Positions 9,830-18,755 of a stretch of 64,000 nucleotides of DNA are shown here, in pieces; the stretch's first letter is position 1, and every line of letters begins with the position of its first letter. A program made the position numbers and the translations under genes. The notes beneath the pieces are model-generated. The model ran no database searches. It saw only the letters and a list, made by a program, of their open reading frames with translations, and was not told the DNA's origin. This DNA comes from Mesorhizobium sp. B2-4-3 (GTDB lineage: Bacteria > Pseudomonadota > Alphaproteobacteria > Rhizobiales > Rhizobiaceae). Where the stretch lies: assembly GCF_006442815.1 (NCBI RefSeq), contig NZ_VFVL01000008.1, forward strand, positions 1-64,000. Reading direction: 5' to 3'.

Positions 9830-10157
9830 TTGCGGTCTCCGGGGAACTCAGACGCCCGATATAAGGAAATCGGCGGCGCCTGCCAATCGTGCTCGCTTGG
9901 TGCAGACGCTCAGAGACCCGTTTTCGAAATTCGCTCTGGCGAGTCATATGGTGGTGGTTTCGAGAACCGGAGCGGAGCGGACGTTTGGGTCCGTGAGCCT
10001 GCGCATGACCCCGAAAATCGAAATCGATTTTCGGAAAGGATCATGCGCCAAGTAAAATTTGCTGCAGCGTCCTTTGCGCCTCCAAGAGGACGCGCGGCGC
10101 TGCAGTAGCGCAGAAACCGCCATCAGATGGCCGCCAGAGTAGAATTTCCAAACGGTC
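9830..10157. other. 328-base intergenic region holding two palindromic repeats
   Basis: No gene is visible. The stretch separates the starts of the gshB transcript from the end of the gtrA-like gene. It holds the palindrome at 10001-10048 and a second hairpin at about 10062-10105 with outer arms CTGCAGCG/CGCTGCAG and inner arms GTCCT/AGGAC. Both resemble dispersed palindromic units common in rhizobial intergenic DNA. Confidence 0.6.
10001..10048. repeat. Short palindromic repeat (AAAAGTG-family, divergent member)
   Basis: Outer arms GCGCATGA at 10001-10008 and TCATGCGC at 10041-10048 are exact inverted copies. Inner arms CCGAAAATCG at 10011-10020 and CGATTTTCGG at 10025-10034 are exact too. 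The layout matches the palindrome at 60901-60951. Confidence 0.7.
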
Positions 10158-10532
10158 TCAGCGGTCGAAGACCAGCCTGGAGTAGCCAAGGAACGACAGC
10201 GCCATGGCGACGACCGAGGCAAAGGCGAGCGCGACCAGCGGCGGCAAGGTCGGCATTGCGAACAGGACGGCGCAATAGACCAGGTAGTTGACGATGCCAG
10301 TGGCGATGCCGACGCCGCCATAGCGCGCGCCTTCCTGCGCCAAGCCTCGGCCCGACGGCGAGAAGGTCAGATGGCGGTTGATCTGCCAGGTGACGCAGAG
10401 CGCGAAGCCGATCGACAGCGCGCGCGCCGCCATCGGCCCGAGCGGCGTCGCGGCAAGCAGCAGCCAGAGCGCCGCGGCGTCGGCGACGAAGCCGATGCCG
10501 CCGGTAAAGGCGAAGCGGAGGAGGCGGCCCAC
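10158..10532 (-). CDS. GtrA family membrane protein
   Basis: About 124 residues with four membrane helices. LLRFAFTGGIGFVADAAALW at the N-terminus and TWQINRHLTFS in the middle are the GtrA signature. Family members are proposed to flip undecaprenyl-phosphate-linked sugars across the inner membrane. There is no ATG; the GTG at 10532-10530 is preceded by an AGGGGGCGG ribosome-binding site and starts 11 bases after the stop of the upstream GT2 gene, so the pair is probably co-translated. The reading frame stays open far upstream, but that part only shadows the GT2 gene. Confidence 0.85.
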   Translation of the reverse strand: MGRLLRFAFTGGIGFVADAAALWLLLAATPLGPMAARALSIGFALCVTWQINRHLTFSPSGRGLAQEGARYGGVGIATGIVNYLVYCAVLFAMPTLPPLVALAFASVVAMALSFLGYSRLVFDR

Positions 10533-10543
10533 TATGCCGCCCC

Positions 10544-11548
10544 CTATGCCGCCCTTGGGGCCTTGCCCGGCTCGCTCTTGGGCGAGGCCTGCCCGGATAT
10601 CCCGCGCTCGGCCCGGCCGGAGGAAATCGACAGGTAGAAGATGCGCTTCTGCTCGGCCCGGCCGCGCGACACCGAATCGAGGATCAGCCCGGTCATCATC
10701 GAGAGCATGGCCAGCAGCAGCATGCCGATCGACAGCACCCAGGTCGGCATGCGCGGCACCAGTCCCGTCTCGGCGAATTCGACCAGCACGGGTATCATCA
10801 GGCCGATGCTCGCCGCCAGGAAGAACAGCGCGAACGTGCCGAAGAAGCGCAGCGGCTGCGTCTCCTTCACCAGCATGGCGAACATCCACAGGATCCTGGC
10901 GCCGTCGCGGAAGGTCGAGAGTTTCGACGACGAGCCCTCCGGGCGGCGGCCGTAATCGAGCGCCATCTCGCTCACCGGCAGCTTGAGCTGCGAGGCATGC
11001 ACCGACATCTCGGTCTCGATCTCGAAGCCGCCGGAAACGGCGGGGAAACTTTTGACAAAGCGGCGCGAAAACACCCGGTAGCCGGAGAAGATGTCGGTGA
11101 AGTCGGTCCCGAACAGGCCCTTGTAGAGGCGGTTGAAGACGCGGTTGCCGAAGGCGTGGCCGTTGCGGCCGGCATCGTCGGTCACGCCGCGCCTGGTGCC
11201 CACCACCATGTCGGAGCGCTCCGTCTGCAGCACATTGATCAGCTGCGGCGCATCTTCCGGCGCGTAGGTGCCGTCGCCGTCGGCCATCACATAGATATCC
11301 GCGTCGATGTCGGCGAACATGCGCCGCACCACATTGCCCTTGCCCTGGCGCGGCTCGCGCACGACGATGGCGCCCGCGCTGCGGGCCTTCAGCGCCGTGA
11401 GGTCCTTCGAATTGTTGTCGTAGACATAGATCGCGGCCGAAGGCAGCGTCTCGCGGAAGCGCCGCACGACCTCGCCGATCGTCAGCTCCTCGTTGTAGCA
11501 AGGCAGGAGCACGGCAATAACCGGCTCGTGGCGGACTGCATGCGGCAT
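10544..11548 (-). CDS. GT2 glycosyltransferase, GtrB/DPM1-like (polyprenyl-phosphate sugar transferase)
   Basis: 334 residues. The GT2 domain begins VIAVLLPCYNEELTIGEVV (about 9-27), with YVMADGDGTYAPEDA (about 90) holding the metal-binding aspartates. The C-terminal part carries two membrane helices (about 232-252 and 268-290), as in GtrB-type enzymes that load a sugar onto undecaprenyl phosphate. It is directly followed by a GtrA flippase. A divergent 598-residue polytopic protein starts 126 bases away and could be the final transferase. Confidence 0.88.
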   Translation of the reverse strand: MPHAVRHEPVIAVLLPCYNEELTIGEVVRRFRETLPSAAIYVYDNNSKDLTALKARSAGAIVVREPRQGKGNVVRRMFADIDADIYVMADGDGTYAPEDAPQLINVLQTERSDMVVGTRRGVTDDAGRNGHAFGNRVFNRLYKGLFGTDFTDIFSGYRVFSRRFVKSFPAVSGGFEIETEMSVHASQLKLPVSEMALDYGRRPEGSSSKLSTFRDGARILWMFAMLVKETQPLRFFGTFALFFLAASIGLMIPVLVEFAETGLVPRMPTWVLSIGMLLLAMLSMMTGLILDSVSRGRAEQKRIFYLSISSGRAERGISGQASPKSEPGKAPRAA

Positions 11549-11674
11549 GTCTGTCTCCGGACGCTCGACCAGCCTCCGGCCGTCCCTGTGCCGGCCCCTC
11601 GAGCCGTTTTACTATTTATTGAAGCCGTTAAGGCTAGGTTTAAAACCGATCCTCTCCCTTCAAAGGCCACTGCA

Positions 11675-13471
11675 ATGGGCACAGCCGAGACCGGCGCCGC
11701 CACCTGGAAGTCCGATCTGGTGCTGGCGCTGCTTGCCGCCCTGCTCGCATTCGCCGTCGATGCGTGGGCCGGCTTTGGCCGACTGACCGATGCCGGCGGC
11801 GACAACGACAATCTGCTGCGCCTCGTCGAGGTCCGCGACCTGCTGGCCGGCCAGGGCTGGTTCGACCTGCACCAGTACCGGATGGGGCTGGAAGGCGGCT
11901 TCGTCATGCACTGGTCGAGGCTGGTCGATGCGCCGATCGCCGCCATCGCGCTCGTCGCCTCGTCGCTTACCGGCAGCAGGCCGCTCGGCGAGGACGTGGC
12001 GCAGGTGCTGTGGCCGGCGCTGCTGCTCTGCTCGACCTTGTTCTTCACCGCCCGCGCCGCGCGCAGCTTCGGCGGCGGCGGCGCGGTGCTGCCCGCCATC
12101 CTGATCGGCGCGGCCGGCTATTATTTCATCGGCATCTACGGCCCCGGCTCGCTCGATCATCACAACGTCCAGCTGATGCTCACCATGGCGAGCCTCGCTT
12201 TGCTGCTCGAGGCGCCCGCGCGGCGCTGGGCCGCGCTGTTTTCCGGCCTCTGCGCCGCGCTGACGCTCGCCGTCGGCATGGAAACCGTGCCCTACGTCGC
12301 AACCATCGGCCTTTGCGTGTCGCTGCTGTTCGTCGCCGATCCAGCCGGCGAGCGGGCGATCGCCCGGGATTTCGGCCTCGGCTTCGCCGGCGTCGCGGCG
12401 CTTGTCTTCGTCGCCACCGTTCCGCCTTCCGCATGGGGCGTGGCGCAGTGCGATGCCTTCTCGGTCGCGCAGTTCGTCGTCGCGGCCATTGCCGGCATTG
12501 GCCTGGCGGCAATGGCCTCCGTCGAACCCGCCGCCAGCAGCTGGCGGCGTAGCCTGGCGTCGCTTGCCGCGCTGGGCGTCGTCCTCGGCGTGGTCGTGGC
12601 AGTGCTGTTCCCGCAATGCCTCTCGACGCCCTACGCTTCGCTCGATCCGCGCCTCAAGGAATTGTGGCTCGACCACATCGACGAGGCCCAGTCGCTGCTC
12701 ACGCTGCTTGTCCGCGATCCGGCGCGTGTCGCGGCGCGTTACGCCACGCCGCTGATCGCGATCGTCCTGATGGCGCTGCGTTTGCGCCGCGGCGGCTGGC
12801 GGCGGCAGGACAGCCTCGTCGCGGCACTGCTCGCCGTCGCTTTCGCGGTCGGCGCCTGGCAGGTGCGCGGCACCACCTTCTCGATCGCCTTCGCGGTCGT
12901 CCCGCTGTCCGCCTGGATCGCCAAATGGCGGGCGCGGGCCGAAACCAGCTCCTCGCTTGGCGCTGCGCTGCGCCTTGCGGCCGTCTGGCTGGTCTCGATC
13001 AATCCGGTATGGACAGGCGTCGCCGCGGCCGCCTCGGTCGCGTTCGAAAAAGGCAAGGCCGTCGCTGACGGCAGCGCCACGGACAAGACCTGCCAGAAGA
13101 AGCCCACCTTCGCGCCACTTGGCGGCATGGCCGGCGCCACGGTGCTGACGATCTCCAATCTCGGAGCGCCGGTGCTTGCCTATAGCGGCCATCGCGTCTT
13201 CGCCGGCCCCTATCACCGCAACGTCGCCGGCAATCTCCTGGCGCTGGATGCCTTTCTCGGCTCGGCCGATGACGCGCGGGCAATCATCAACGCGCATCGT
13301 GTCGGCCTCATCGCCGTCTGCCCCGGCAATGTCGAGACCCTGATCCTGACCCGGAAAGCCCCGCAGGGCTTCCTTGCCGGCCTGCTGCGCGGCTCCGTGC
13401 CGGACTGGCTCGAGCCGGTCAGCGAGAAAGGCAGCCCGATCGAGCTCTACCGCGTAAAGCAAGCCGGCTAA
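11675..13471 (+). CDS. Polytopic membrane protein, probable GT-C-type glycosyltransferase
   Basis: 598 residues with roughly ten to twelve membrane helices. After a first helix (about 12-27) a periplasmic loop contains TDAGGDNDNLLRLVEVRDLL and MHWSRLVDAP, acidic loop motifs resembling those of GT-C transferases. A loop with GSLDHHNVQLML near 160 adds conserved histidines. No characterised homologue is recognised. AAAGG eight bases before the ATG at 11675 sets the start; the frame is open further upstream but that part overlaps the divergent GT2 gene. Context with GtrA and GtrB-like genes suggests the acceptor-specific member of a Gtr-like set. Confidence 0.65.
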   Translation: MGTAETGAATWKSDLVLALLAALLAFAVDAWAGFGRLTDAGGDNDNLLRLVEVRDLLAGQGWFDLHQYRMGLEGGFVMHWSRLVDAPIAAIALVASSLTGSRPLGEDVAQVLWPALLLCSTLFFTARAARSFGGGGAVLPAILIGAAGYYFIGIYGPGSLDHHNVQLMLTMASLALLLEAPARRWAALFSGLCAALTLAVGMETVPYVATIGLCVSLLFVADPAGERAIARDFGLGFAGVAALVFVATVPPSAWGVAQCDAFSVAQFVVAAIAGIGLAAMASVEPAASSWRRSLASLAALGVVLGVVVAVLFPQCLSTPYASLDPRLKELWLDHIDEAQSLLTLLVRDPARVAARYATPLIAIVLMALRLRRGGWRRQDSLVAALLAVAFAVGAWQVRGTTFSIAFAVVPLSAWIAKWRARAETSSSLGAALRLAAVWLVSINPVWTGVAAAASVAFEKGKAVADGSATDKTCQKKPTFAPLGGMAGATVLTISNLGAPVLAYSGHRVFAGPYHRNVAGNLLALDAFLGSADDARAIINAHRVGLIAVCPGNVETLILTRKAPQGFLAGLLRGSVPDWLEPVSEKGSPIELYRVKQAG

Positions 13472-13724
13472 AGCAATGTCCCGAAAGGTGCGAAGCGGCC
13501 GTCCGTTCGCCCCAAACGGGAGCATTCCGGAAAAGATCGCTCGGTATTTCTATTAGAAATTACGCATAAACGAATATTTGGGCCAGATTACCGCTTCTTG
13601 CCCGAAGCTGAACAACCGCCGGCGACGCAAGCAACTTCCGGACGATGGAAAATCGATTTTCCGATACTTTTCCTAAACGCTTTGCTGCCAGTCTGGCCGA
13701 AAATACCGACATCAGAACAGAGGC

Positions 13725-15077
13725 ATGATGCAAACGACGTTTGGCACCGGTCAGCCAGGCAAGGAAAATACGGATCTGGCCTTCACGGATTCGTTGACCG
13801 GGCTCGGCAACCATCGTCGCTTCTTCGACAAGGTCGATCGCCTGATCAGCGACCGCGCCGACGATCCCGCGCCGTTCACCGTCGGCATCCTCGACCTCGA
13901 CGGCTTCAAGCCGATCAACGATTTGTTCGGGCATAAGGCCGGCGACGACATCCTGATCCAGGTGGCGATGCGGCTGCGCGCCTCGATGGACGGCCATTCC
14001 ACCGTCTGCCGCATCGGCGCCGACGAGTTCGCCTACCTCTACCCGATGGTGTTCTCGGAGGAGCAGGCGGCCGAGACGTCGCGCATGCTGATCGAGATAT
14101 TGTCGGCGCCCTATGATGTCGGCGAGCGCACCGCCAGGCTTTCGGCCTCGGTCGGCTGCTCGCTGTTTTATTCCGGCGACGAGACCACCGAGATCCTCGT
14201 CAACAAGGCCGAGACCGCGCTCTATCACGCCAAGCGTTCGGGCCGCGGCCGCGTCGTCGTGTACACCCGCGAGATGGAAGAGGCGGCCAAGCGCGTCACC
14301 CGCATCGAGCAGGCGCTGCGCCGCGCCGTCTCGGCCGGCGAGGTCGAACCACATTTTCAGCCGATCGTCGACCTGAACAGCCGCCGCACCATCGGCTTCG
14401 AGACGCTGGCTCGCTGGACCGACCGCGACCTCGGCGTCGTGCCGCCATCCGTCTTCATCCCGATCGCCGAGGAACGCGGCATCATTGGCCCGCTGTCGCA
14501 GCTGGTGCTGCGCAAGGCGGCCGAGGCGGCGCGCAACTGGCCGAAGGAATTGTTCCTGTCCTTCAACCTGTCGCCGTCGCAGCTCGTCGACCAGAACACC
14601 GGCCTGCACATCCTGGCCATCCTCGACCGCACCGGCTTCGATCCGCGCCGGCTGGAGATCGAGATCACCGAGACCGGCCTGATGAACGATCCGGCCTCGG
14701 CCGAGAAGATCGTCGAGGACCTGCGCCGCGTCGGCATCCGTGTCTCGCTCGACGATTTCGGCACCGGTCAGTCGTCGCTCGGCCGCCTGCGCGAATTCCA
14801 CTTCGACAAGCTGAAGATCGATCGCGCCTTCGTCTCCTCCATCCTCGACGACCGCCCGTCCGAGCACATCATCCGCGCCATTCTTGCCATGTGCGAAGGG
14901 CTCGGCATGGATGTCGTCGCCGAAGGCATCGAGGACGAGGCGCAGGCCGACCGGCTCGTCCAGTTCGGCTGCGCCGGCGGGCAGGGCTATCTGTTCGGCA
15001 AGCCGGCCGACGCCGACGCCACGCTCGGCTATCTGCGCGATTCCTATCGCGGCGCGCTGCATGCCAAGGCGATCTGA
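13725..15077 (+). CDS. Cytosolic GGDEF-EAL protein with degenerate GGDEF motif
   Basis: 450 residues, no membrane segment. The GGDEF domain (about 20-180) has RIGADEFAYL at 96-105, so the signature reads GADEF; no RxxD inhibitory site precedes it. The EAL domain (about 190-445) keeps the metal and general-base residues: E226 in the ETL variant, FNLSPSQL, IEITETGLM, LDDFGTGQSSLG, LKIDRAFV and AEGIEDEAQ. Cyclic-di-GMP phosphodiesterase activity is therefore likely, while cyclase activity is uncertain. Either ATG at 13725 or 13728 could be used. A long palindromic repeat follows. Confidence 0.9.
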   Translation: MMQTTFGTGQPGKENTDLAFTDSLTGLGNHRRFFDKVDRLISDRADDPAPFTVGILDLDGFKPINDLFGHKAGDDILIQVAMRLRASMDGHSTVCRIGADEFAYLYPMVFSEEQAAETSRMLIEILSAPYDVGERTARLSASVGCSLFYSGDETTEILVNKAETALYHAKRSGRGRVVVYTREMEEAAKRVTRIEQALRRAVSAGEVEPHFQPIVDLNSRRTIGFETLARWTDRDLGVVPPSVFIPIAEERGIIGPLSQLVLRKAAEAARNWPKELFLSFNLSPSQLVDQNTGLHILAILDRTGFDPRRLEIEITETGLMNDPASAEKIVEDLRRVGIRVSLDDFGTGQSSLGRLREFHFDKLKIDRAFVSSILDDRPSEHIIRAILAMCEGLGMDVVAEGIEDEAQADRLVQFGCAGGQGYLFGKPADADATLGYLRDSYRGALHAKAI

Positions 15078-15081
15078 GCGC

Positions 15082-15434
15082 AGGGATTTTGGCCGATCGG
15101 CTCTGTTTGCGTTGGCAAGTGGCACGCGTTGGAGATTGGCCGAAACGCCCACTCCGTCGTCATTCCAGGGCGGAGCAGGAGCGAAGCTCCGTCGAGAAGA
15201 CCCTGGAATCCATGCCGTTGCCTTCGCCAAGGCGTGCAACGGAGCAGAATTCTGCACCGTGGCGGCGCTTCCAAGTCACGGAATGGATTCTATGGTCTGC
15301 GCCGCGTCGCTTCGCTCCTTGCTCCGCCATAGAATGACGAGGTTGTGGCGGCTTCAACCAATCCCCGGCGTTTGCGCTGATTTTCACGGTTCAATGAACT
15401 GAAAATCTTGCGCCAAGACAAACGGCAACCTTTC
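15082..15434 (-). repeat. Large palindromic composite repeat, copy A
   Basis: Built of two imperfect hairpins around a CAGAATTCTG centre (near 15246). The left hairpin has arms GTCATTCCAGGG and CCCTGGAATCCATG; the right one has GGATTCTATGGTCTGCG and CCGCCATAGAATGACG. Outer ends read AGGGATTTTGGCCGATCGGC on the left and the inverse of GGTTGCCGTTTGTCTTGGCG on the right. It fills the space between the GGDEF-EAL gene and the SDR gene. Orientation is the reverse of copy D. Confidence 0.85.
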
Positions 15435-15547
15435 GCCGCCTGCGGCGCACTCATTTGTCGGACATAAGCTTCCGAATCCGACGTTTCCCGCTTGCTCCCG
15501 CGCTTTGTCTGGCTAGGATGCGCGCCGGCCAAACGGGAGAACAGATC

Positions 15548-16315
15548 ATGATGCCATCGGCGCGTTTCGCCGACCTCGACGGTGCCTCGGTGCTGATCAC
15601 TGGCGGCGGCTCCGGCATTGGTGCTGCGCTGACCGAAGGTTTTATACGGCAGAACGCGAAAGTCGCCTTCATCGATATAGCCGACAAGCCAAGCACTACC
15701 CTTGCCGACCGGCTGGAGAAGGATCTCGGCCGCCGCCCGCTCTATCTCAAGGCCGACCTGCGCGACATCGAGGCGCTGCGCGCCGCCGCGGCCAGGGCGA
15801 CCGAGGCGCATGGCGACGTGACGACGCTCGTCAACAATGCCGCGCTCGACGACCGCCATGCGGTGGAAGACGTCACCGTCGAGTTCTGGGACAACAATCT
15901 CGCCATCAATCTGCGGCCGCATTTCTTCACCGCGCAGGCGGTGGCGCCTGGCATGAAGCGCGCCGGCGGCGGCTCGATCATCAACTTCACCTCTACCTCC
16001 TATCTGATCAACCATCCCAATATGCCGGCCTACACCGCGGCCAAGGCAGGCATACTCGGCCTGACCAAGGGCCTTGCCGGCAAGCTTGGCGCCGACCGCA
16101 TCCGCGTCAACGCGGTGGCGCCGGGCTGGGTCATCACCGAACGGCAGCGCGAGCTTTGGGTCACCGATGAGGGGCTTGCCGCCCATGTCGCCAAGCAATG
16201 CATCAAGGACGTGATGCAGCCCGACGACTTGGTGGGCACGGTGCTGTTCCTGGCGTCGGACGCCTCGCGCATGCTGACCGCGCAGATGCTGATCGTCGAT
16301 GGAGGCTTCCTGTGA
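15548..16315 (+). CDS. SDR family oxidoreductase (probable sugar dehydrogenase of the galactonate operon)
   Basis: 255 residues, classical short-chain dehydrogenase. The NAD(P) loop is TGGGSGIG at 18-25, the LVNNAA motif is near 97, and the catalytic pair is Y162 and K166 in PAYTAAKAG. GGGAG at 15535-15539 favours the ATG at 15548 over an upstream in-frame ATG at 15455 that lies at the edge of repeat DNA. Its stop overlaps the GTG of dgoK. Being first in an operon with a KDGal kinase, a KDPGal aldolase and a lactonase, it likely oxidises D-galactose or a related aldose to the lactone; the exact sugar is inferred. Confidence 0.85.
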   Translation: MMPSARFADLDGASVLITGGGSGIGAALTEGFIRQNAKVAFIDIADKPSTTLADRLEKDLGRRPLYLKADLRDIEALRAAAARATEAHGDVTTLVNNAALDDRHAVEDVTVEFWDNNLAINLRPHFFTAQAVAPGMKRAGGGSIINFTSTSYLINHPNMPAYTAAKAGILGLTKGLAGKLGADRIRVNAVAPGWVITERQRELWVTDEGLAAHVAKQCIKDVMQPDDLVGTVLFLASDASRMLTAQMLIVDGGFL

Positions 16316-17247
16316 GCCCGGCACCCGCGGTCGCCGCGCTCGACTGGGGCACGACCAGGCTCAGGGCCTGGCTGCTCGACGGCTCCGGCAAGGTGCTTGC
16401 CGAGCGGCGCGGCGACGACGGTCTGATCACCGCCCGCGAAAAAGGCTTTTCGAACGTGCTGGAAGGCCATCTTGCCGCCATGGGCGCGCCGGACACGTTG
16501 CCCGTCATCATCTGCGGCATGGCCGGTTCCCGGCAAGGCTGGATCGAGGCGCCCTACGTCACCGTGCCGGCGCCGATCGGCGCCATCCTGCGCGGCGCCG
16601 CCCGCATCGAGGACTCGAGCCGCGACATCCGCATCGTGCCAGGCCTCGCGCAGCGCCTGGCCGAAGCGCCGGATGTCATGCGCGGCGAGGAAACCCAGCT
16701 TGCCGGCGCCGGTTTGCCGGCAAAGGGACGCCATCTCGTCTGCATGCCCGGCACGCATTCCAAATGGGTCGCGGTCGAGGATGGCGCCGTCGAAGGTTTT
16801 GGCACCTGGCCGACCGGGGAATTGTTTTCGGTGCTCGCCACGCACTCGATCCTGAAACATTCGCTGGGCGAGCATCCCGCTCCGGTCGCCGCGGACAGCC
16901 CGTTCTTCCGGCAGTGGTGCGAGCGGGCCTTGGGCGAAGGCGGCGACGTCACCTCGAAACTGTTTGCCATCCGCGCCGCCGGCCTCTTGCAGGATCTGCA
17001 GCCCGCCGACGCGGCGGCATGCCTGTCCGGACTTCTGATCGGCGGCGAGATCGCCTCGGCAAGGCGCCGCTATGGCGCGAGCGACGCACCGGTGGCGCTG
17101 GTCGCCTCCGGCGCGCTGGCCACGCTTTATGGCGCGGCGCTCGGCCTTGCCGGCCTTGCTTTTCGCACCGTCGACGCCGATGAAGCGGTGCGCGCCGGTC
17201 TCGTCGAGGCCGCGCGCGAGAACGGCATGATTGGAGGCGCTTCATGA
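16312..17247 (+). CDS. dgoK: 2-Dehydro-3-deoxygalactonokinase
   Basis: 311 residues. It phosphorylates 2-keto-3-deoxy-galactonate to the 6-phosphate. ALDWGTTRLRAWLLDG at the N-terminus and HLVCMPGTHSKWVAVEDG near residue 143 are signature segments of the DgoK family. The start is a GTG at 16312 with GGAGG six bases upstream; it overlaps the stop of the SDR gene (GTGA). Its own stop overlaps the dgoA start (ATGA), so translation of the operon is coupled. Confidence 0.93.
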   Translation: MSPAPAVAALDWGTTRLRAWLLDGSGKVLAERRGDDGLITAREKGFSNVLEGHLAAMGAPDTLPVIICGMAGSRQGWIEAPYVTVPAPIGAILRGAARIEDSSRDIRIVPGLAQRLAEAPDVMRGEETQLAGAGLPAKGRHLVCMPGTHSKWVAVEDGAVEGFGTWPTGELFSVLATHSILKHSLGEHPAPVAADSPFFRQWCERALGEGGDVTSKLFAIRAAGLLQDLQPADAAACLSGLLIGGEIASARRRYGASDAPVALVASGALATLYGAALGLAGLAFRTVDADEAVRAGLVEAARENGMIGGAS

Positions 17248-17879
17248 GCCAAACCGCACCCTTCCCGAAGCTGAAACGCGGTCTTGTCGCCATCCTGCGC
17301 GGCCTCAAGCCGTCCGAAGCGGTGGCGATCGGCCGGGCGATCCACGCCGCCGGCATCGAGGCGATCGAAGTGCCGCTCAATTCGCCGGAGCCGTTCGTCT
17401 CCATCGCCGATCTGGTCAAGGCGCTGCCGCAAACGGCGCTGATCGGCGCCGGCACGGTGCTGACGGCGACGGACGTCGATGCTTTGCACAAGGCTGGCGG
17501 ACGCCTGCTGGTCAGCCCCAACATCGATGCCGAGGTCATGGGTCGCGCCATGCATCATGGCATGGTGACGATGCCGGGCGTGTTCACGCCCACGGAGGCG
17601 TTCCAGGCGATCCGGCTCGGCGCCTCGGCGCTGAAATTCTTCCCGGCAAGCGTGCTTGGATCGAGCGGCATCGCAGCGATCCGCGCCGTGCTGCCGGCAA
17701 CGACGTTGATCGGTGCCGTCGGCGGCGTTTCCGACAAGGATTTTGCCGGCTACAAGGCGGTCGGCGTCAGCGTCTTCGGCCTGGGGTCGAGCCTCTACAA
17801 GCCGGGCGCCAGCGTCGGGGACGTGGCGCAGAGCGCCCGCGCCGCGGTCGCCGCCTGGGACGAAGCTTTCGGAGGATGA
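17244..17879 (+). CDS. dgoA: 2-Dehydro-3-deoxy-6-phosphogalactonate aldolase
   Basis: 211 residues, a class I KDPG/KDPGal aldolase that splits KDPGal into pyruvate and glyceraldehyde 3-phosphate. GLVAILRGLKP opens the barrel, E42 in GIEAIEVPLNSPEP is the general base, and K131 in ASALKFFPAS is the Schiff-base lysine. The start overlaps the dgoK stop, with GGAGG at 17233-17237. It follows its pathway predecessor directly, which supports galactonate rather than gluconate as the substrate series. Confidence 0.95.
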   Translation: MSQTAPFPKLKRGLVAILRGLKPSEAVAIGRAIHAAGIEAIEVPLNSPEPFVSIADLVKALPQTALIGAGTVLTATDVDALHKAGGRLLVSPNIDAEVMGRAMHHGMVTMPGVFTPTEAFQAIRLGASALKFFPASVLGSSGIAAIRAVLPATTLIGAVGGVSDKDFAGYKAVGVSVFGLGSSLYKPGASVGDVAQSARAAVAAWDEAFGG

Positions 17880-17881
17880 TG

Positions 17882-18754
17882 ATGGACGGCGTTTCGGTTT
17901 TTTCCGACCATGTCTGCGAGCTCGGCGAAGGCCCGAGCTACGATCCCGCCACCGACACGCTGTTCTGGTTCGACATCGTCAACGGCAAGCTTCTGGAAAA
18001 GCCGCTCGCCGGCGCGCTGAAGGTGCATGATCTCGGCGTCATGGCCAGCGCCATCGCCGTCATCGACGCCGACCGCCAGCTCATCGCCACCGAGATCGGC
18101 CTGCAGGTCCGGGACGTCAAGACCGGCAGGCTGACGATGCACACGCCGATCGAGGTCGACAACCCGCTGACGCGCTCCAACGATTCCCGCGTTCATCCCT
18201 GCGGCGCCTTGTGGACCGGCACGATGGGCAGGGACGAGCAGAAGGGCGCCGGCTCGATCTACTGGTTCTTCAAGGGCGAATTGCGCCGGCTGTTCTCGGG
18301 CATCACAGTCTCGAATTCCATCTGCTTCTCGGAGGACGGCAAAATCGCCTACTACACCGACACCGCGACCGGGCTTCTGATGCGTGTCGCCTGCGATCCG
18401 GTGACCGGCCTGCCGGCCGGCGAAGTGAAAGTGTTCGTCGACCACCGCTCCTCGAAAGGCTATGTCGACGGTTCGGTCGTCGACCGCGACGGCGTGCTGT
18501 GGAATGCCGTCTGGGGCGGCAGGGCGGTGAAGGCCTATTCCCCTGACGGCACGCTGCTGCGCGAGATCGCCATGCCGGTGACGCAGGCCTCCTGTCCGGC
18601 CTTTGTCGGCCAGAAAGCCGACCGGTTGGCGGTGACCTCCGCCTGGAAAGGCAAGGACGAGAAGCAGCGTGCGCTCGATCCGCAGGCCGGCATGACCTTC
18701 CTGCTCGACATTCCGGTCCGGGGCCGCTTCGAGCCGCGCGTGCTGATCGGCTAG
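17882..18754 (+). CDS. SMP-30/gluconolactonase family lactonase
   Basis: 290 residues, six-bladed beta-propeller of the SMP-30/regucalcin family, which opens aldono-lactones. Metal ligands are recognisable: E16 in CELGEGPSYDP, the asparagine in TRSNDSRVHPCGALWTGTMG near residue 100, another in SNSICFSEDG, and the aspartate in GYVDGSVVDRDG near 196. GGAGG at 17871-17875 best fits the third of three consecutive ATGs (17882). It is the last gene of the four-gene operon and probably hydrolyses the lactone made by the SDR enzyme. A large repeat follows. Confidence 0.9.
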   Translation: MDGVSVFSDHVCELGEGPSYDPATDTLFWFDIVNGKLLEKPLAGALKVHDLGVMASAIAVIDADRQLIATEIGLQVRDVKTGRLTMHTPIEVDNPLTRSNDSRVHPCGALWTGTMGRDEQKGAGSIYWFFKGELRRLFSGITVSNSICFSEDGKIAYYTDTATGLLMRVACDPVTGLPAGEVKVFVDHRSSKGYVDGSVVDRDGVLWNAVWGGRAVKAYSPDGTLLREIAMPVTQASCPAFVGQKADRLAVTSAWKGKDEKQRALDPQAGMTFLLDIPVRGRFEPRVLIG

Positions 18755-18755
18755 T

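Noticed and set aside
10158..11501. A 447-codon frame covering gtrA and the GT2 region as one fused protein
   Set aside because: Only the last 124 codons look like GtrA; the rest is an out-of-frame shadow of the GT2 gene, which has its own stop 11 bases before the gtrA GTG.
11660..13525. A long minus-strand frame opposite the 598-residue membrane protein
   Set aside because: Its translation is Arg/Gly/Asp-rich low complexity, whereas the plus-strand frame gives regular membrane helices.
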